A program made the position numbers and the translations under genes. Under the pieces are notes generated by a model that saw only the letters and a list, made by a program, of their open reading frames with translations, was not told the DNA's origin and ran no database searches. DNA of 64,000 bases from Astrothelium macrocarpum (lineage: Eukaryota > Ascomycota > Dothideomycetes > Trypetheliales > Trypetheliaceae): contig JAGEMR010000016.1 in assembly GCA_021030915.1 (NCBI GenBank), positions 372,001 to 436,000 of the forward strand, read 5' to 3'. Below are positions 59,626 to 64,000 of this stretch, one piece after another. The first letter of the stretch is position 1. Every line of letters begins with the position of its first letter.

Positions 59626-60404
59626 TGTGAGATCTGAAACCCACACGTATATTCCCGGGATATCTTTGCAATCAGTGGAATGATCGGGGTGTTGTTATAT
59701 CGATCGAAAGTGCGAAAATTACTCAAGTTGGAAGATTTGGACACTTTGGTCCGGTTGCTGCGCGTCATTCTCTCTTAGCTATCATGTTCCTAATCTGTTC
59801 AGACGGCAGATTGCATCTCTCTCCGCGAACGGCTCTCGGGCCTGGTGCAATCCCGCAGCGGTCTACCAAAGACGACTCCAGAACCGATGCAAGCTTTGTT
59901 CCGATTCTGCTGGGTACCAGAGTATGAAACCGATGTTAGGAAGAGTTGCAGGTCTCGGAATAATGACGCCGGCGTAATTCGAATTCTCCGATGAGGCCTC
60001 CCACTCCCTCCCGATGCTCTCGGATCATGTCAGTACTTGGGCAAAGAGCACTGGCCTTGGGTCAGCTCAGCCCGTACGCTGCAAACAGATTACCCTAGTC
60101 CTAGAAGAGCGCATTGCATACTTATGCAGGTACTAGACGATGATCTGCCTCTATCTGCAAATTGTGTCAATGCGTAAGCCACATAAAAGGCGGGATTTCT
60201 TAGCGCCAAACTTTCTTGAAATGATTGATCAGCCACCAAAGGGCGGTGTGGTCATTCTATGCTCTTTTTTTTCTTTGATTTGACAAATTGCTCGTAAGAC
60301 ATGGAATATATAACACGTGATTTGGAAGACGAGCGTTGTATTGCAATTCTAGCCTGATGTCTATTGATATTGCAACCAGTAAAGACGTGATTTCGCTTCC
60401 CGTT
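59626..60404. other. Intergenic gap in the cluster
   Basis: 779 bases upstream of the SnoaL-like gene and downstream of the reductase stop. No gene seen. Confidence 0.5.
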
Positions 60405-61464
60405 CTACGCGGCCCCACCGTCAAGTGTTAGAATTTTTCCATTGATCCATTCGCCTTCCTTACTAGCTAAGAAGCAAACTACTCGCGCAATGTCGAGAGG
60501 GAACCCATTCCGAACTAATGGTGATGCATGTGCTGCCATCTATCTCTTGTGAGCGATTTTTCGACTTGGCAAATACCAGGCATCAAGTGAAAAACTTACC
60601 TGCTGTCGCTCCTCAGCAGTGTACTTCTCACCGTTTGGAATATAGTGCTGCGAAACATCATGGAACATGTCTGTCACCGTGCCACCAGGGGCAACGGCAT
60701 TGACAGTAATCTTCTTCTTGCCGCAGTCCTTTGCAAAAACCCGCACAAACGAGTCGATGGCACCCTTTGAGCCAGAGTACAATGAGTGGCTGGGGACACT
60801 GAAGTCCTTGGCCGTGTTGGACGACATCAAAATAATTCGTCCCCCTTCGTTGAGATGCCGGTAGGCTTCACGCGCTACGAAGAATTGCCCACGTGTATTA
60901 AGGCTGAAGACGCGGTCGAACTCCTCCTATTTGAAACAATGATGTCAGAGAAGGATTGAATACATATTTTAAGAACACATAAACGAATGTGTTCCTTAGC
61001 TGTTTATCGTTGGATTCTTGTTGCGATTCAATCTCGAACTGAGATCAAAGTGCTCGCTCTAAATGAATGGAGATTTCCAGAGAGCAGCATTCACAGCCTG
61101 TGGGATTGATCGGGCCTCTTACCTCTGTAACATCGCCCAGGTGTCCGAAACTAACAACTCCAGAGTTGCTGCAAACAATGTCGAGCCCACCAAAGTGCGC
61201 TACTGCATCATCCATCAGCTTGACTGTTTGTGGCACCTGCCGCACATCGGCCTTGAAAGCAATCGCGTCAAAACCCAGAGACTTGATCTGAGCGACGGTT
61301 TTCTCGGCAGACTCGGCTGCATTTGCATAGTTGACGACGACCTTAGCACCCAATCGTCCCAGCTCGATGGCCATAGCAGCTCCGATGCCACGGCCAGAGC
61401 CAGTAACGAGAGCTACTTTGCCGTCGAGGCGGTAGGGAGCGTAGAGCGATCCATTCTGTGCCAT
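60405..61464 (-). CDS. Tetrahydroxynaphthalene/versicolorin-type reductase (SDR)
   Basis: Three exons: 61464-61123, 60926-60600 and 60539-60405. The first intron is long (196 bp), the second 60 bp, and both are phase 0, giving 267 residues. It is a classical SDR: cofactor loop TGSGRGIGAAMA, NNAG replaced by SNSGV, catalytic Ser in MSSNTA and YSGSKGA for the Tyr-x3-Lys. SQHYIPNGEKYTAEE and the C-terminal ILTLDGGAA match the naphthol reductase group (T4HN reductase, Ver-1, MdpC). These NADPH enzymes reduce hydroxynaphthalene or anthraquinone intermediates in DHN-melanin, aflatoxin or emodin-type routes. The start Met at 61464 is preferred because the next codons upstream lack an ATG. It shares a divergent promoter with the scytalone dehydratase gene. 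Confidence 0.93.
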
Positions 61465-61823
61465 TTTCAAGTGTCTGAAAATTTATGTACGAGACGTAGT
61501 CAAGATACGAAAGTGATAGGCAGCCCTGAAAAATTCGCAAATGACTCTTAACGGACGAGTTGTTTTCTGTTTGCGTCCACATGACTTTTGTATGACAGTG
61601 TAAGCAACAAAGTGCTTGCAGTTGCCCGTTCTCCGGACCAAGCCATGTTTCACACTGATGCTCGGTGCTACTCGTCGGCGGCATTGCGTCGGGACTCGGG
61701 GGATTAGCAGCTGAACATGATTCGTATAGCAACGGCTCGAAAGACAGATCTCTTTGAAATAGAATAAAGTAACGAAAATTGACTGTGTCGACACATTGAG
61801 TTACGCTTCGACGTCTATAAATC
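61465..61823. promoter_or_regulatory. Divergent promoter between reductase and scytalone dehydratase
   Basis: 359 bases between the two start codons. It includes at 61689-61699 a TCGGGACTCGG word, which fits the TCG-N5-CGR motif bound by AflR-type Zn2Cys6 factors. The same motif, in reverse, lies at 62534-62544 upstream of the next gene. A divergent arrangement of reductase and dehydratase suits co-regulation. The motif is short and would occur by chance about once per kb. Confidence 0.5.
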
Positions 61824-62411
61824 ATGGCCAAAATTAATCAACCGAAATTTGAAGGCAAGTCACCCTTTTCGCTCATGTTCGTATTGTCAAGTGCTCAAAG
61901 CGTGCAGACATCCTGGGTTGCCAGGCAGCTGTCTACGAGTGGGCAGAAAGTTACGATACGAAAGATTGGGACCGTTTGTCGAAATGCATTGCCCCAGTTC
62001 TCCGTGTGAGTTTCCCCGCCAACGGCACACAACCAAGCCGCCCTAACAAATTCGTAGGTTGATTACCGTGCTTTTCTCAACAAACTTTGGGAGTCCATGC
62101 CCGCTGAAGAATTCTTGGGCATGGCATCAAGTCCACATTTTCTTGGAAACCAGCGTATCAAGACGCAGCACTTTGTCGGCGCAACCAAATGGATTCAGAC
62201 TGGGGATGATGAGATCACTGGCTATCATCAGATGCGCGTAGCACACCAAAAATACGCTGATGATGATCTGACTGAGATTGCGGTCAAGGGGCATGCGCAC
62301 GGTAAGGGCACAATGTGGTATCGTAAGATTGACGGAGTATGGAAATTTGCTGGACTCGAGCCTGAAATTCGGTGGTCGGAATATGATCATGACAAGATAT
62401 TTGCGCATTAA
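61824..62411 (+). CDS. Scytalone dehydratase
   Basis: Three exons: 61824-61854, 61908-62005 and 62058-62411, giving 160 residues. The first intron is GC-AG (donor GCAAGT); only the acceptor at 61907 restores KFEDILGCQAAVYEW. The sequence follows scytalone dehydratases all along: WAESYDTKDWDRLSK with the Tyr-Asp pair, VDYRAFLNKLWESMPAEEF, TQHFVGATKW, ITGYHQMRVAHQKY, KGHAHGKGTMWYRKIDGVWKF and EIRWSEYDHDKIF. The two His known to be catalytic are in TQHF and KGHAH. In DHN-melanin synthesis the enzyme removes water from scytalone and vermelone; MdpB-type relatives act in anthraquinone clusters. Slightly shorter than typical (about 170) at the C-terminus. Confidence 0.95.
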
Positions 62412-62533
62412 CAAATCCATAGACACTTGACAGACTTGGGTAATAGGATCCCAGACGATAAAATGGTAGATCTTCTCAAAATTGAGAAATCGGGCGTTTC
62501 CTAACCCAGCTATTGCGCATCTTCAGTAATACC

Positions 62534-62544
62534 CCGAAGTCCGA
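62534..62544 (-). promoter_or_regulatory. Possible AflR-type site
   Basis: CCGAAGTCCGA, the reverse form of TCG-N5-CGR, 141 bases before the start of the DUF4267 gene. Weak by itself because the motif has only six fixed positions. Confidence 0.35.
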
Positions 62545-62684
62545 CGCAAGTAGTCCTAAGATATCATACATAAGAGTTAAAGAAGTTGGATTTTATGTGA
62601 ATACCACACGCTTTAACGCTTCACGATCTTCACCTTGCAAATAATCTCTAGAATCTAGTCGTATTAGCCCATTCAACAAGCACA

Positions 62685-63132
62685 ATGTTCGAATCGATAC
62701 CATATTTTCCATATGCACTCACTGCTGTGTCCGGCTTTATTGGTTGCCTTCTAGTCTATTCGGGAATTCGGGGGGCTTTTGTCAATCCTCGTGGCTGTAA
62801 TAATACCGGTGGTTGATACCTTAGCTATAGCTGACAATTCTAATGTAGTGGCTACATATTTCGGTGTCCCAGAGGCATCAAAAGAAACCCTCACATTCCT
62901 GCCAGGTGCGCAGGGACGAAACCTTGGCGCCGGATGTTTCGTTTGGTCCATGGTGCTAATGGGTCAGCTGAGGGTACTGGGCGTCTTCTTCATATGTTGG
63001 AGCTGGGCTGGCATTGCTGATACCAAGGTGCTCAATGATCACCCCCGAGGACACAAACAAGGAATGCACATCAGAAACTGCTTTATTTTGTGGACTCTAG
63101 GCCCTCTTTTAGTATTGTCGACCATGCACTGA
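62685..63132 (+). CDS. DUF4267-type small membrane protein
   Basis: Exons 62685-62796 and 62849-63132, with donor GTAATA and acceptor ATGTAG; the intron is 52 bp with a GCTGAC branch point and phase 1, giving 131 residues. The joined reading LVYSGIRGAFVNPRGLATYF restores a single domain. Features are a first membrane helix (ALTAVSGFIGCLLVYSGI), FVNPRGLATYFGVP, GRNLGAGCFVWSMVL, LGVFFICWSWAGIADTKVL and a last helix (ILWTLGPLLVL). The pattern matches DUF4267, a four-helix membrane family of unknown function that is common beside fungal biosynthetic genes. An alternative donor six bases upstream cannot be excluded. Confidence 0.75.
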
Positions 63133-64000
63133 TCAAAGGTCGCCCACGGAGGGTGGAAAAGAGTGCATTACTGAAGGAAGACCCGGCATACTCCGCCCGG
63201 GATGGAGTGGTGGCCGAAGACACGCATGTTGTGGGGGAAAGATCGAACATTGACAGTCAGGGTCCAGGCGAACAGATAGGTTCAACTGAGTTGGTATGAA
63301 GGAGAGAACGTTAAGGGTGGAGAAAAGCATCAGAGGGGGCCAATTCCTCGCCTATCTTGTTAGCATACAATGCGAGTCCCAAATTTAGTAAATAAATTCC
63401 TTCCAATGTGAGCATTTAGCTTAGATCTTTAATTTGCTGTTCATCGTAACTTGGGGTTTCAACGATATGGAATCACCTTTTGTGTTGTATGGAACGTGGG
63501 ATCGAAATTTGAGTGTATCAGTTATCTTTTCAACCGAGAAGTCCACGATCCCGTCGCTCACGTGGTTTTCACGTGATTTCAAAGTTACGCCTACCCCTCA
63601 ACGTCTTGCTTCCTACTTCGTTAGCTGTGCTTTCTCTTACTCGTCAGGTGATAAGTATTCGAAAACATGTTGTCTGTTATGGTCCAATCTCTTTCTTTTT
63701 GCCAGTATATCGTCCAATACATAGCTATTGATAATACCTAAAAGCTCTATGGACCTTGGTCGCCCGGTAGAATCCGATACTGACAACCTCACTAACAAGG
63801 CATTCTGCATGCTTCTGGAAAGCCAAATCACCGAGCCAACAGTTTTATCGCATCGAGAAGACTTCAAGGATGGATCTAAAATACTTAGGTTGAACCGAAA
63901 CACTTTCAAGCTGTTCCAGAAGCTCCACATCGTCTAGGCTTAACTACGGAACGCTTGAAGAGACACTGGACATGACTTCTAGAACCTAGGCTTTGGAGAC
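63133..64000. other. Right-hand end of window, no supported gene
   Basis: 868 bases. A plus-strand frame from the ATG at 63750 to 63937 could be an exon of a gene going on to the right, but it has no recognised motif. A minus-strand frame at 63637-63930 overlaps it; at most one can be real. Confidence 0.4.

Noticed and set aside
1..64000. CRISPR arrays, rRNA genes, tRNA genes
   Set aside because: No spaced short direct repeats and no convincing tRNA A-box and B-box pairs or rRNA segments were seen; CRISPR is not expected in a fungus. A tRNAscan run would be needed to exclude tRNAs fully.

Overview
The window is nuclear DNA of a filamentous ascomycete (Pezizomycotina). Genes carry short introns (about 50-100 bp, GT-AG with one clear GC-AG) with CTAAC/CTGAC-type branch points. 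Families typical of this group are present: Zn2Cys6 regulator, NACHT/NLR with an esterase-like N-terminus, FAD-linked oxidase, scytalone dehydratase. A gene-poor block of over 90% AT by eye carries the mark of repeat-induced point mutation (RIP). The exact species cannot be named from sequence alone.

Region 1 (1-11,651) is conserved housekeeping-type DNA: the 3' part of an unrecognised protein, a small conserved protein, a large LCAT-like lipase, the mitochondrial phosphate carrier MIR1, the rRNA methyltransferase RCM1 and the phosphatidylinositol synthase PIS1. Exon structures could be worked out and kept in frame throughout.

Region 2 (11,652-40,654) is accessory. It holds a broken NLR-type NACHT gene with two apparent 1-base frameshifts (12,687-18,725), a second decayed NACHT remnant (near 19,380), a 2EXR/F-box-like gene, an NTF2/SnoaL-like gene, a 1,525-residue repetitive cell-surface protein, a secreted BBE-type FAD oxidase next to a Zn2Cys6 regulator, an F-box-type gene with a broken second copy, and a membrane protein. 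The stretch 37.4-40.65 kb is gene-poor.

Region 3 (40,655-56,240) is a nest of RIP-mutated transposons. A complete 6.7-kb LTR retrotransposon on the minus strand (TSD ATAAT) lies inside an older related LTR element. The older element carries a 1.9-kb TIR transposon (TSD TA). It is itself inserted into a second, related TIR element. LTR copies differ almost only by C-to-T and G-to-A changes, and the outer ends of each element keep their GC. Residual C is mostly TpC and residual G mostly GpA.

Region 4 (56,255-63,132) looks like part of a polyketide gene cluster. It has an O-methyltransferase-fold protein without catalytic motifs (AflS/MdpA-like co-activator, N-terminus cut off at the transposon boundary), an NmrA/AvfA-like oxidoreductase, a SnoaL-like protein, a tetrahydroxynaphthalene/versicolorin-type reductase, a scytalone dehydratase and a DUF4267 membrane protein. 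The reductase and dehydratase share a 359-bp divergent promoter. No polyketide synthase is in the window; if present it should lie beyond 64 kb or have been lost with the transposon block. This cluster, cut by an AT-rich transposon nest, is the main biological interest of the window.
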